DNA of 54,325 bases from an uncultured Flavobacteriales bacterium (lineage in GTDB: Bacteria > Bacteroidota > Bacteroidia > Flavobacteriales_G > Salibacteraceae): NCBI GenBank assembly GCA_913062955.1, contig CAJXZP010000022.1:1-54325 (forward strand), in the 5' to 3' direction. The notes below the pieces were generated by a model. It had not been told where the DNA came from and ran no database searches. It was given only the letters and a program-made list of their open reading frames with translations. Of this stretch, positions 41,835 to 50,868 are shown in pieces; within the stretch, counting starts at the first letter, position 1; each line of letters starts with the position of its first letter. A program made the position numbers and the translations under genes.

Positions 41835-43088
41835 ATGTCAAAAACTGCAGAGAAACTAGATTCAAATCACTATATAGCCCTAGAAGATAAATACGGTGCA
41901 CATAACTATCATCCATTACCCGTTGTATTAGAACGTGGAGTAGGGGTGTTTGTTTGGGATGTTGAAGGAAAGAAATATTATGATTTTCTCTCCGCCTATT
42001 CAGCAGTAAATCAGGGGCATTGTCATCCAAAAATTATTGGTGCATTAACCGATCAAGCCAAGACATTAACATTAACCTCTAGAGCCTTTTTTAATGATAA
42101 GTTAGGGGTATACGAAAAATTTGCCACAGAGTATTTCGGGTATGAAAAAATCTTACCCATGAATACGGGGGCTGAAGCGGTAGAAACTGCATTGAAGATT
42201 GCCCGTAAATGGGGATATGAAAAGAAAGGGATTCCTCAAAATCAGGGGAAAATAATTGTATGTGAAAACAATTTCCATGGGAGAACGACTACCATAATTT
42301 CTTTTTCAAATGATGAAGATGCACGTCAAAATTTCGGTCCATTTACGACTGGTTTTGTGAGTATTCCTTATGATGATATTGATGCCTTACAGGAAATTTT
42401 AAAAGCCGATAAACATATCGCTGCATTTTTGGTAGAACCGATTCAAGGAGAAGCGGGCGTTTTTGTACCTCGTGAAGGATATTTAACCCAAGCGGCTAAA
42501 TTATGTAAAGAGCACAATGTGTTGTTTATTGCAGATGAGGTTCAAACAGGTATTGCCCGTACAGGTAAATTACTGGCTGTAGATCACGAAAATCTCAAAC
42601 CGGATGTATTGATTTTAGGAAAAGCAATTTCGGGTGGGGTTTATCCAATTTCTGCAGTCCTTACAGATAATCATATTATGGAAGTTATTCATCCAGGACA
42701 ACATGGGTCTACTTTTGGAGGCAATCCAATTGCTGCTGCAGTTGCAATGGCAGCACTTGAAGTGGTGAAAGATGAAAAACTAGCTGAAAATGCAGAGACT
42801 TTGGGTCAATTATTCCGTTCTGAAATTACGAAACTGGCGGGTAAAAGTAAATTGGTGAGTAAGGTAAGAGGTAAAGGTTTATTAAATGCCATAATTGTAA
42901 ATGATTCTCCAAATAGCACTACTGCTTGGGATTTGTGTATGAAACTATCTGAAAATGGATTGTTAGCAAAACCAACGCATGGAAATATTATTCGTTTTGC
43001 GCCACCATTGGTAATTACCAAAGAAGAGTTATTGGAATGTACTGGAATTATAGAGAAGACTTTCTTGGAATTTGAGGCTACGATGTAG
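41835..43088 (+). CDS. rocD: Ornithine-oxo-acid transaminase (ornithine aminotransferase)
   Basis: 417 residues of class III PLP aminotransferase: [17 protein letters not shown] near the N-terminus, [42 protein letters not shown] and the PLP lysine Lys263 in [12 protein letters not shown], then [13 protein letters not shown]. The [12 protein letters not shown] and [13 protein letters not shown] blocks are those of ornithine aminotransferase rather than of acetylornithine aminotransferase. It transfers the delta-amino group of ornithine to 2-oxoglutarate, giving glutamate semialdehyde, and so connects arginine, proline and glutamate metabolism. Transcribed alone. Confidence 0.95.
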   Translation: MSKTAEKLDSNHYIALEDKYGAHNYHPLPVVLERGVGVFVWDVEGKKYYDFLSAYSAVNQGHCHPKIIGALTDQAKTLTLTSRAFFNDKLGVYEKFATEYFGYEKILPMNTGAEAVETALKIARKWGYEKKGIPQNQGKIIVCENNFHGRTTTIISFSNDEDARQNFGPFTTGFVSIPYDDIDALQEILKADKHIAAFLVEPIQGEAGVFVPREGYLTQAAKLCKEHNVLFIADEVQTGIARTGKLLAVDHENLKPDVLILGKAISGGVYPISAVLTDNHIMEVIHPGQHGSTFGGNPIAAAVAMAALEVVKDEKLAENAETLGQLFRSEITKLAGKSKLVSKVRGKGLLNAIIVNDSPNSTTAWDLCMKLSENGLLAKPTHGNIIRFAPPLVITKEELLECTGIIEKTFLEFEATM

Positions 43089-43105
43089 TGAAATCATATA
43101 AATTG

Positions 43106-43141
43106 AAAGCCCGTTTCGAAGTGTTGAAATGGGCTTTTTTT
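43106..43141 (+). terminator. Terminator of rocD
   Basis: AAAGCCCGTTTC and GAAATGGGCTTT pair with one G-T wobble around an eight-base loop, then T7. It lies 18 bases after the rocD stop and just before the convergent kinase stop at 43144. Confidence 0.85.
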
Positions 43142-43143
43142 GT

Positions 43144-45456
43144 TTATACAGCTTCGTTTATTTGTGAAAATATAGTTGATTTTAAACTTTCAGGATGGAA
43201 GGGTTTCAAAATAAATGAAGTGAAAATCCCTTCTTGGTAATTTTGATCGTATGAAAAGTCTGGTTGCGCTGTAAGTGCAATTATAGGGGTCTTTTTGTTG
43301 TAGATCACCGCTTCTTTTTTTATTTTATAAGAGGCTTCGTAACCATTCATTATTGGCATTTGGATATCCATTAATATAAGGTCATACGTCTCACTCATAG
43401 CATGATCTACCGCAATTTTCCCATTGGCAGCTATGTCATAACTAATGTTCCATTGGCCTAATAATCGCGTAATGATTTTCGCATTTATTTCATTGTCTTC
43501 TGCCACTAAAACCTTGATTTGCTCACTGCTTTTACCCTTGGGTCTTAGTTTCGGAATAACTAATTGGGGCTTACTGGTTTCAAAAGTAAAAGCACAACTA
43601 AAGCTAGAACCTTTGTCTACTTCGGAGTGTACATTTAAGATTCCTCCCAGTAGGTTTACTAAATTTTTTGAAATGGACAACCCTAATCCAGTTCCCCCTT
43701 TAAGAAGGTTGTAGGAGGTGCTTGATTGTGTGAAGCTATCAAAAATGCCTTGGAGTTCTTTTTGAGGAATTCCAATGCCAGTATCGGTAATTTTAAATTC
43801 TATTCGAGAGTGATTGTTGTTCTTGCTAATCCCATTTACCAAAAAATCAATTTGTCCCGCATTCGTATATTTAATAGCATTGGCTATTACATTGGTTAAT
43901 ATCTGATGTAATTTGGTTTTATCGGTGACTATAAAATTAGGAATTTCACCGGTCTGCTTAAACCGAAATTGCAATCCCTTATTTTCAGATAATTTGTTTT
44001 GAAGTTGACTGACTGATCGTAAAAAATCAGGGAAATTTATAGGCGTATTTATCACCTTGGATTTTCCAGAATCTAGTTTTGTGAAGTCTAGAACATCGTT
44101 AATTAGGTTCAGTAGATTGTCGGAAGCCAATTGAAGTATATCAATGTCATCTGCTAGGTTAGCTTGTTTATTTTCCTTCACAAGTTGATGACAAGTCCCT
44201 AAAATCGCATTTAATGGAGTTCTTATTTCGTGAGAAATAGTAGATACAAACTTTGACTTTAACCTAGAGGCTTTCTCGGCTTGCTTTTTCGCAGAGTAAA
44301 TATCCTCAATGTCTCTTCCGGTAACCACACTTCCTACAATAGTTCCTTGCTCATTTCGATATGGATTAATATGAAACTCATACAATCGCACTCTACTATC
44401 GGTGAAAAATAAAGATTTTGAAAACTCTGTATCCATTCCTTTAAGAGATCTGGAGTGGATATGACGCCATCTTTTTGCCGTTTCTGCCATTAAAAAGGAG
44501 TCGTTCAATTTCGTGCCTACCACCGGGTGTATCCCCGAAATACCAAATAATAAATCGTCAAATGCTTGATTAAAAACGATTAGTTTTTCATTTTGATCAA
44601 TGGCCCAAAAAACATCTGAGGTATTTTGAATTATCGCATTTAGGTTGGCTTCGTTACGTTTTAATTGGTTTTGTGTTCTATGTATTTCCGTTACGTCTTG
44701 AATAATAATTGTAATTCGATTGGGTATAGCGGAGTCTTGACAAAGGGGAGTAGCTCTGGCTAAATAATGTTTGTCTGAGTTGGGCGAATGATACGTATAC
44801 TCCTGTTGGGAGTTAGTGGAAATTGTTTCGTCTATTACTTTTTTTAATAAACCAAATTTTCTTTTGCTATAAACTTCTCGTAAGTTTTTACCCAAGAAGG
44901 AAATTATTAGTTCGTATTCCGGGTGCTTGGGAGTTACCCAAATATTTAACAAGTTGTATTGGTTATCGGTTTCATAGATAATGTCCGATAGGGAATTTAC
45001 CACAGCATCTAGGTGTTGATGGTTTTGGACTGCGTTTCGTTCCGAGTCTTTTAAATGACTAATATCAAATACAGAACCTAACCAAATTAGTGGCTCCCCA
45101 AGAGCATCCAATTCCAAAGTGCTTCTACTCCTAAACCAAACCCAATCGCCAGATTTATTCTTCATGCGATATTGACTTTCTAATACGGCATCTGGGTCTT
45201 GAGTATCAAATTGATCCACCTCCACCAATAGATGAGTAAGATCTTCTGGATGCAAAAGCTGGTAAAAAGTGTCCATCTCCATGGGGATCTCTAAGGGCTT
45301 ATATCCTAAAATAGTATACCATGTATCGTTGAAAATAGTCTCTCCAGTTTGAGCGTTAAACTCCCAAAGCGCCATCCCAGCCACTTCTAGAGCTTTGTGA
45401 ATCTTAGCTAGTTTAAATTTCCGTACCTCTTGGGTGACTGAATTTGTGGTGGACAT
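43144..45456 (-). CDS. PAS-containing hybrid histidine kinase with C-terminal receiver
   Basis: From the ATG at 45456 (770 residues; an earlier GTG at 45474 is possible) the protein has three PAS domains (about 25-135 with TWYTILGYKPLEIPM, 145-250, 265-385 with NTSDVFWAIDQNEKLIVF), a HisKA domain with His409 in STISHEIRTPLNAILG, and an ATPase domain (NVIANAIKYT, DTGIGI, GTGLGLSIS). It ends in a receiver with AEDNEIN and phospho-acceptor Asp697 in LMDIQMPIMNGYEA. No membrane segment, so it senses an internal signal, possibly redox or a ligand through the PAS folds. It has no output domain and no partner regulator alongside. It is divergent from ccoI, which might hint at an oxygen-related input. 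Confidence 0.92.
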   Translation of the reverse strand: MSTTNSVTQEVRKFKLAKIHKALEVAGMALWEFNAQTGETIFNDTWYTILGYKPLEIPMEMDTFYQLLHPEDLTHLLVEVDQFDTQDPDAVLESQYRMKNKSGDWVWFRSRSTLELDALGEPLIWLGSVFDISHLKDSERNAVQNHQHLDAVVNSLSDIIYETDNQYNLLNIWVTPKHPEYELIISFLGKNLREVYSKRKFGLLKKVIDETISTNSQQEYTYHSPNSDKHYLARATPLCQDSAIPNRITIIIQDVTEIHRTQNQLKRNEANLNAIIQNTSDVFWAIDQNEKLIVFNQAFDDLLFGISGIHPVVGTKLNDSFLMAETAKRWRHIHSRSLKGMDTEFSKSLFFTDSRVRLYEFHINPYRNEQGTIVGSVVTGRDIEDIYSAKKQAEKASRLKSKFVSTISHEIRTPLNAILGTCHQLVKENKQANLADDIDILQLASDNLLNLINDVLDFTKLDSGKSKVINTPINFPDFLRSVSQLQNKLSENKGLQFRFKQTGEIPNFIVTDKTKLHQILTNVIANAIKYTNAGQIDFLVNGISKNNNHSRIEFKITDTGIGIPQKELQGIFDSFTQSSTSYNLLKGGTGLGLSISKNLVNLLGGILNVHSEVDKGSSFSCAFTFETSKPQLVIPKLRPKGKSSEQIKVLVAEDNEINAKIITRLLGQWNISYDIAANGKIAVDHAMSETYDLILMDIQMPIMNGYEASYKIKKEAVIYNKKTPIIALTAQPDFSYDQNYQEGIFTSFILKPFHPESLKSTIFSQINEAV

Positions 45457-45572
45457 TTCAATAAATTTATGCACTAAAAGTAACCGAATAGGACTCTTAT
45501 TTGGTGAAAAACCGAAAGAATTTAAACAGATTGAAGCTGCATTTAAAATACCAAATCAAATAGGTGTAAAAG

Positions 45573-45603
45573 TTTGTTTTATCTCAAAGAGTATTTCAAT
45601 TTT
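45573..45603 (+). promoter_or_regulatory. Candidate promoter of ccoI
   Basis: TTTG at 45573 and TCAATTTG at 45596 (one mismatch to TAnnTTTG) are 19 bases apart, a good spacing, and the -7 box ends 12 bases before the ATG at 45616. Confidence 0.4.
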
Positions 45604-45615
45604 GCAGCCGCAAAA

Positions 45616-48048
45616 ATGAGTCAAGAAAAAATAGTTGGAATTAAACGTGAATTAGAGTCTGATTTAAAAGATAATACGCATTGCTTCCATTGTGGGAGTG
45701 ATTTTGAGGAAATTATTGTGAAGGCTTATGCGCATCGTTTTTGTTGTGAAGGCTGTAAAACAGTCTTTGAAATCCTGGATGAAAACGGTCTAGGAAACTA
45801 CTACGGTATGGAAGATAATCCGGGGAATAAAATTCTTTCGAAAATTGGAAATAAATATTCATTTTTAGATAGTCCAGAAGTGGAATCTGGTTTATTAGAT
45901 TTTAACGATGGGGGAGTATCTAGTGTAAAGTTTTATGTTCCAAAAATTCATTGCAGTTCGTGTATTTGGTTGTTGGAAAATATGCACCGATTAGAAAAAG
46001 GTATTGTGAAATCCACGGTTAATTTTCTGAAGAAAGAGGTGTATGTGGTTTTTAACGATGAAATCCTTTCCTTGCGAGAAGTGGTAGAGCTAATGGTTTC
46101 CATTGGGTATGAACCTAATATTAGTTTAAACGATTACAAAAAAGAAGCAGGGAAAACAGAAGACCGGTCTCCCTACTACAAACTTGGTGTAGCCGGTTTT
46201 GCGTTTGGTAATATCATGTTACTTAGTTTTCCGGAGTATTTTGATACTAACGGTTATTTAAATGACAATTTCCGGAAACTTTTTGGCTATTTAAATCTCT
46301 TTTTGGCAACTCCCGTACTTTTATATAGTGCATCTGATTATTTTGTTTCTGCCTTTAAAGCGCTAAAAAGAAAGTACCTTAATATTGATTTCCCGATTTC
46401 CGTTGGGATTTTGGCACTGTTTGGTAGAAGTTCTTACGAAATCATTTCCCAGAGTGGAGCCGGATTTATGGATTCATTTACCATGTTTGTATTTTTGCTT
46501 TTGGTTGGAAAATGGTATCAAAATAGAACGTATCAGGCTTTGTCGTTTGAGCGTGATTACAAATCTTATTTTCCCCTAGCGGTAATTAAGGTATGGGAGG
46601 GTCGAGAGGAGCCAATTCCAGTAGGCGATTTAAAAGTGGACGATATTGTGATTTTAAGAAACCAAGAAATTGTTCCAACAGATGCGGAGTTACTAAGCGA
46701 AACAGCACAAATTGATTACAGTTTTGTTACCGGTGAATCGGAACCCATTTCAAAAATTCAAGGAGAGAAAATTTACGCAGGTGGTCGTCAGGTTGGAGCG
46801 TCCATTCGAATAAAAGTTAAGAAGGTGGTATCCCAATCGTATTTAACCCGACTATGGAATCAAGATACATTTGCTAAAGAAGGGTCGCATTTTCAATCAG
46901 TAGTGGATAAAGTGAGTAAGTATTTTACCCTTTTTGTTCTCATAATATCGATATCTACCTTGCTATTTTGGTTGCCTGAAGGCCATTCTTTGGCATTCAA
47001 AATTTTCACTTCGGTATTGATTATTGCATGTCCATGTGCCTTGGCGTTAACGCTACCCTTTGCTTTTGGTAATACGATGACCATTTTTGGTAGGAATCGA
47101 TTTTACCTTAAAAATGCGGAAGCGGTAGAAAAAATGGACCGGATTGATACCCTTGTTTTTGATAAAACAGGTACGTTAACCCAAACGGGAAATGAAGAAG
47201 TGCTTTTTGTGGGAGAAAAACTAAATACACAAGAACAGGCGCTGGTTTATTCTTTAGTGGCTCATTCAACACATCCATTAAGTAAAACAATATACCAATT
47301 TTTGGAGGGGAATACATCTCAAAAAGTGACGGCTTTTAAAGAGGTGCCATCTCAAGGCTTAGAGGCGAAAGTGAATGATTGTTTGATTAGAATTGGATCC
47401 GCTTCTTTTACCCATTACCTGGGGGCATTGAATTCGGATTTGTCATCCAGAGTATTTGTAAATATTAACCAGGTGAATAGGGGATACTTTTTAATAAAGA
47501 AACAATATCGGGAAGGGATTTCTGAATTGATAACGAGGTTTAAAAAGGAAGGCTACCAAATTCATCTCATTTCAGGGGATAATGCTTCGGAGTTGGATAA
47601 CTTAAAGCAATATTTTCCGGAAGGTCATTTACACTTTGATCAAAGCCCGGAGGATAAAATGAATTACGTTAAGACCCTTCAGAAAATGGGGGCAAAGGTA
47701 TTGATGGTGGGCGATGGTTTAAATGATGCCGGTGCTTTAAAACAAGCGGATGTTGGCTTGGCGGTAAGTGATGATGTTTACAGTTTTACGCCTGCATGTG
47801 ATGCGATATTAGATGCCGAAAATTTTACCCAATTAAATTCCTTTTTAAGTTTTTCAAAAAGAACCATAAAGGTGGTACGTATTAGTTTTGGAATCTCTCT
47901 ATTTTACAATACTCTAGGAATGGTATTTGCCATTCAAGGTGTAGTGACGCCATTATTTGCGGCTATTTTAATGCCAATTAGCTCTATTACCGTGGTCGGA
48001 TTTATTACTCTTGCGATTAGATATTGTGCCCGTCAAAAAAACTTGTAA
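45616..48048 (+). CDS. ccoI: Copper-translocating P-type ATPase CcoI (FixI) for cbb3 oxidase assembly
   Basis: 810 residues from ATG 45616; an in-frame upstream TTG at 45574 would add 14 residues and overlaps the promoter. The N-terminus has a Cys-rich metal-binding region (HCFHCGSDF and RFCCEGCKTVF), then an HMA-like domain with Cys113 and Cys116 in IHCSSCIW. The membrane part carries the CPC transport motif (Cys472-Pro-Cys474), and the cytoplasmic part has DKTGTLT (Asp516, phosphorylated), STHPLS and GDGLNDAGAL. Heavy-metal P-type ATPases of this kind next to cco genes export copper to the CuB site of cbb3 oxidase. The gene starts the cco cluster; a repeat-bearing gap separates it from ccoS. 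Confidence 0.95.
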   Translation: MSQEKIVGIKRELESDLKDNTHCFHCGSDFEEIIVKAYAHRFCCEGCKTVFEILDENGLGNYYGMEDNPGNKILSKIGNKYSFLDSPEVESGLLDFNDGGVSSVKFYVPKIHCSSCIWLLENMHRLEKGIVKSTVNFLKKEVYVVFNDEILSLREVVELMVSIGYEPNISLNDYKKEAGKTEDRSPYYKLGVAGFAFGNIMLLSFPEYFDTNGYLNDNFRKLFGYLNLFLATPVLLYSASDYFVSAFKALKRKYLNIDFPISVGILALFGRSSYEIISQSGAGFMDSFTMFVFLLLVGKWYQNRTYQALSFERDYKSYFPLAVIKVWEGREEPIPVGDLKVDDIVILRNQEIVPTDAELLSETAQIDYSFVTGESEPISKIQGEKIYAGGRQVGASIRIKVKKVVSQSYLTRLWNQDTFAKEGSHFQSVVDKVSKYFTLFVLIISISTLLFWLPEGHSLAFKIFTSVLIIACPCALALTLPFAFGNTMTIFGRNRFYLKNAEAVEKMDRIDTLVFDKTGTLTQTGNEEVLFVGEKLNTQEQALVYSLVAHSTHPLSKTIYQFLEGNTSQKVTAFKEVPSQGLEAKVNDCLIRIGSASFTHYLGALNSDLSSRVFVNINQVNRGYFLIKKQYREGISELITRFKKEGYQIHLISGDNASELDNLKQYFPEGHLHFDQSPEDKMNYVKTLQKMGAKVLMVGDGLNDAGALKQADVGLAVSDDVYSFTPACDAILDAENFTQLNSFLSFSKRTIKVVRISFGISLFYNTLGMVFAIQGVVTPLFAAILMPISSITVVGFITLAIRYCARQKNL

Positions 48049-48058
48049 GTTTTTTTGA
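48033..48058. terminator. AT-rich hairpin at the ccoI stop codon
   Basis: TCAAAAAAACTT and its exact complement AAGTTTTTTTGA flank the GT just before the ccoI stop codon, whose TAA lies in the hairpin. The seven T lie in the stem, so termination would be weak; it may limit read-through into ccoS. Confidence 0.35.
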
Positions 48059-48135
48059 TCTTCCGCATGTTTCAAGACTCCCCCTAAGAATGTTCCGGTT
48101 ATTTCTGGCCCTATGAGAACAATTCATGATCAAAG

Positions 48136-48201
48136 TCATGTTTATGATTGACGAGACTCATGTTTAGTATTGACCAAGCTCACGTTTTGATACTGGCTTA
48201 C
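48136..48201 (+). repeat. Three tandem 22-bp repeats upstream of ccoS
   Basis: Units start at 48136, 48158 and 48180 with TCATG, TCATG and TCACG, followed in each by TTT. Units one and two share 17 of 22 bases, including TCATGTTTA and ATTGAC at the same offset; unit three is more diverged. Each unit is two helical turns, which would place identical protein sites on one face of the DNA. The gap 48049-48242 holds nothing else. TCAT and ATGA in unit one form an inverted half-pair. Confidence 0.55.
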
Positions 48202-48205
48202 TTCA

Positions 48206-48213
48206 AATATTTG
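48206..48213 (+). promoter_or_regulatory. Candidate -7 box of the ccoS-ccoNO operon
   Basis: AATATTTG matches TAnnTTTG except at the first base and lies 29 bases before the ccoS ATG. A TTTG at 48186, inside the third 22-bp repeat, is 16 bases upstream, slightly short of the usual spacing, as might be expected for an activated promoter. Confidence 0.35.
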
Positions 48214-48242
48214 CTCAAGAAAAACACTTCAATGTCTTTTTT

Positions 48243-48431
48243 ATGAGCGTCATTTTTATATTGGTAGGTTTCAGTCTGTTAGTTGCATTGTTCTTTCTCG
48301 GGTCCTTTATTTGGGCGGTTAAGGATGGGCAATATGATGATGATTATACCCCCTCTGTAAGAATGTTGTTTGATGATGACGATTTTAAATCGGATCGCAC
48401 AAAAAAAACAAAATCACACCAAAAACAATAA
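48243..48431 (+). CDS. ccoS: Cbb3 oxidase maturation protein CcoS
   Basis: 62 residues: one N-terminal membrane helix (MSVIFILVGFSLLVALFFLG) followed by FIWAVKDGQYDD, the CcoS signature, and an acidic then basic tail. CcoS helps insert heme and copper cofactors into cbb3 oxidase; its mechanism is not well known. It stands between ccoI and ccoNO, the usual order in Bacteroidota. It starts 29 bases after the promoter-like box and lies 18 bases before the next start. Confidence 0.92.
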   Translation: MSVIFILVGFSLLVALFFLGSFIWAVKDGQYDDDYTPSVRMLFDDDDFKSDRTKKTKSHQKQ

Positions 48432-48449
48432 TCATTAAAATTGCTTCAT

Positions 48450-50612
48450 ATGGCTGAAACGAGTACAAATCCGGTTCGAACTTCTCCGGGTAACGTAGAA
48501 CACTTCGAGTACGATAATGAAATCGTCAGGAAGTTTATCATTGCTTCCGTAGTATTCGGAATAGTAGGGATGTTAGTAGGGCTTACCATCGCATTACAAC
48601 TGGCATTTCCGGTGTTGAATTTTGACCTGGCCTATACCTCATTTGGTCGTATCAGACCCTTACATACCAATGCGGTGATTTTTGCCTTTGTGGGAAATGG
48701 AATTTTTGCAGGGGTTTATTATTCCATGCCTCGTTTGTTGAAAACACCGATGTACAGCAAACTATTGTCAAATATCAACTTTTGGGGTTGGCAATTGGTC
48801 ATTTTATCTGCGGTAATAACACTTCCATTAGGGATCACCACCAGTAAAGAGTATGCCGAATTAGAATGGCCTATTGATATTATGATTACCCTGGTTTGGG
48901 TGCTATTTGGTTGGAATATGATTATGACCATTATCAAACGTAGGGAACGTCATATGTATGTGGCCATTTGGTTTTATTTGGCTACGTTTATTACCGTGGC
49001 GTTATTACATGTGGTCAATTCATTCGAGATGCCGGTTCATTTATTTAAATCATATTCTTGGTATGCAGGAGTACAGGATGCGTTGGTTCAATGGTGGTAC
49101 GGACACAATGCTGTAGCATTTTTCTTAACCACACCCTACTTAGGGTTAATGTACTATTTCGTACCCAAGGCAGCCAGAAGACCTGTTTATTCTTACCGAT
49201 TATCCATAATTCACTTTTGGGCATTAATCTTTCTGTATATCTGGGCGGGCCCCCACCATCTTTTATATACTGCACTACCAGATTGGGCGCAAACCATCGG
49301 TACTGCATTTTCTATTATGTTGATTTTCCCTTCTTGGGGTGGAATGATTAATGGGTTACTTACCTTAAGAGGGGCTTGGGATAGAGTTCGGGAAGAACCG
49401 GTTTTGAAGTTCTTTGTAATTGCCATTACCGCCTATGGAATGTCAACCTTTGAAGGACCTATGCTTTCCATTAAATCATTAAATGCTATTGCGCATTATA
49501 CCGATTGGATTCCAGCTCACGTACATGTTGGAGCTTTAGGTTGGAATGGCTTTATGACATTTGGTATGTTCTATTGGTTAGTTCCAAAAATGTGGAATAC
49601 CAATTTATGGTCTAAAAAATTGGCTAATGTTCACTTCTGGATAGGTACCATGGGTATTTTGTTTTGGGTCGTTCCTATGTACTGGGCGGGTTGGGTGCAA
49701 GCTCAAATGTGGGATGAGTTTAACAATGAAGGAATGTTGGCCTACCCAAATTTCTTACAAACAGTAACCGTTTTAGCTCCTCTTTATAAATTAAGAGCAT
49801 TAGGGGGACTATTATTCTTTACGGGTATTTTGTTAGCAGCTTGGAATTTAATAAAAACCGCAGGAACAGGAACGTTAGTAAAATCGGAAGCAGCTTCGGC
49901 TCCAGCTTTACCGGAAACCTATATAAAACATAAGGGCGATCACTGGCATAGATGGATTGAAAGAAAACCCGTTCAGTTTATGGTTTGGACTTTTATTGCC
50001 GTTGCAATCGGGGGGGCGTTTGAAATGTTACCTACTTTCTTAATTGAATCGAATGTACCTACTATAGCGAGTGTTAAACCCTACACCCCTTTAGAAGTGG
50101 AAGGTAGAGATTTATATATTAGAGAAGGGTGTAATAACTGTCACTCTCAAATGATTCGTCCTTTCCGAAGTGAAGTAGTCAGGTACGATCCTAACGGAAT
50201 GGAGTATTCTAAAGCGGGTGAGTTCGTTTACGATCATCCATTTTTGTGGGGGTCAAAAAGAACCGGTCCAGATTTACATAGAATTGGAGCGAAATATGAC
50301 AATGCATGGCATTACCGTCATATGTTTGATCCGCAGGCTATGAACGAGCAATCCATTATGCCTCGTTATCCTTGGATGATCCGAGACGATTTAGATGTAT
50401 CCTATATAGAAGGAAAAATTAATGCATTACGTACCGTTGGGGTCCCATATGCAGAAGGCTATGAAAACCAAGCATTGGCCGACCTTGAAAAGCAAGCTGC
50501 TGGAATTTCAGCCGATTTAAAATCTAAAGGAATTGAGTGTCCCCCAAACAAAGAAATTGTGGCTTTGATAGCCTATTTGCAACGTTTAGGTACGGATATT
50601 CATAAAAAATAA
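48450..50612 (+). CDS. ccoNO: Fused cbb3 oxidase subunit CcoN-CcoO
   Basis: 720 residues. Residues 1 to about 490 are the heme-copper oxidase subunit I with about twelve helices and the histidine ligands in RPLHTNAVIF, QWWYGHNAVAF, GPHHLLYTALP and PAHVHVGALGWNG. Another helix then leads to a periplasmic monoheme CcoO domain with Cys561, Cys564 and His565 in GCNNCHSQ and a likely axial Met in SIMPRYPWM. In Proteobacteria CcoN and CcoO are separate; the fusion is characteristic of Bacteroidota. It reduces oxygen to water and pumps protons at low oxygen. The ATG at 48450 is preferred over TTG 48441. Confidence 0.96.
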   Translation: MAETSTNPVRTSPGNVEHFEYDNEIVRKFIIASVVFGIVGMLVGLTIALQLAFPVLNFDLAYTSFGRIRPLHTNAVIFAFVGNGIFAGVYYSMPRLLKTPMYSKLLSNINFWGWQLVILSAVITLPLGITTSKEYAELEWPIDIMITLVWVLFGWNMIMTIIKRRERHMYVAIWFYLATFITVALLHVVNSFEMPVHLFKSYSWYAGVQDALVQWWYGHNAVAFFLTTPYLGLMYYFVPKAARRPVYSYRLSIIHFWALIFLYIWAGPHHLLYTALPDWAQTIGTAFSIMLIFPSWGGMINGLLTLRGAWDRVREEPVLKFFVIAITAYGMSTFEGPMLSIKSLNAIAHYTDWIPAHVHVGALGWNGFMTFGMFYWLVPKMWNTNLWSKKLANVHFWIGTMGILFWVVPMYWAGWVQAQMWDEFNNEGMLAYPNFLQTVTVLAPLYKLRALGGLLFFTGILLAAWNLIKTAGTGTLVKSEAASAPALPETYIKHKGDHWHRWIERKPVQFMVWTFIAVAIGGAFEMLPTFLIESNVPTIASVKPYTPLEVEGRDLYIREGCNNCHSQMIRPFRSEVVRYDPNGMEYSKAGEFVYDHPFLWGSKRTGPDLHRIGAKYDNAWHYRHMFDPQAMNEQSIMPRYPWMIRDDLDVSYIEGKINALRTVGVPYAEGYENQALADLEKQAAGISADLKSKGIECPPNKEIVALIAYLQRLGTDIHKK

Positions 50613-50619
50613 TGGAATG

Positions 50620-50645
50620 CCTCTCCTCTTTAAAATGAGGAGAGG
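50620..50645 (+). other. Intra-operon hairpin between ccoNO and ccoQ
   Basis: CCTCTCCTC and GAGGAGAGG form a perfect 9-bp GC-rich stem around an eight-base loop, eight bases after the ccoNO stop. There is no T tract, so it is more likely to stabilise or punctuate the ccoNO message than to end it. Confidence 0.55.
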
Positions 50646-50660
50646 TCTAATTAAAATAGT

Positions 50661-50849
50661 ATGCTGAAATTTATTAAATATCATATGTCAACAATTGAAG
50701 GAATTGATGTTTATGCATCCATAGCCTTGGTCTTGTTTGTTCTAATTTTCCTATATGTCGTTTACTATGCATTTTTTGTAATGGATAAGGAAGTGGAACG
50801 TGAGCTGTCTAGTTTACCGCTACACGAAGATGATTTAAAACTTAATTAA
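50661..50849 (+). CDS. ccoQ: CcoQ-like small cbb3 subunit
   Basis: 62 residues with one membrane helix (ASIALVLFVLIFLYVVYYAFF) followed by an acidic tail ending HEDDLKLN. This size, topology and place between ccoNO and ccoP are those of CcoQ, a non-catalytic subunit that helps stabilise the oxidase. Sequence identity to characterised CcoQ is too low for motifs to be convincing, so position carries the assignment. Its stop is 19 bases before the ccoP start. Confidence 0.75.
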   Translation: MLKFIKYHMSTIEGIDVYASIALVLFVLIFLYVVYYAFFVMDKEVERELSSLPLHEDDLKLN

Positions 50850-50868
50850 AACTGAAATCTTTTTGAAT

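Noticed and set aside
48136-48201. The 22-bp repeats as a CRISPR array
   Set aside because: The units are imperfect, adjoin each other without spacers, and no cas gene is near.
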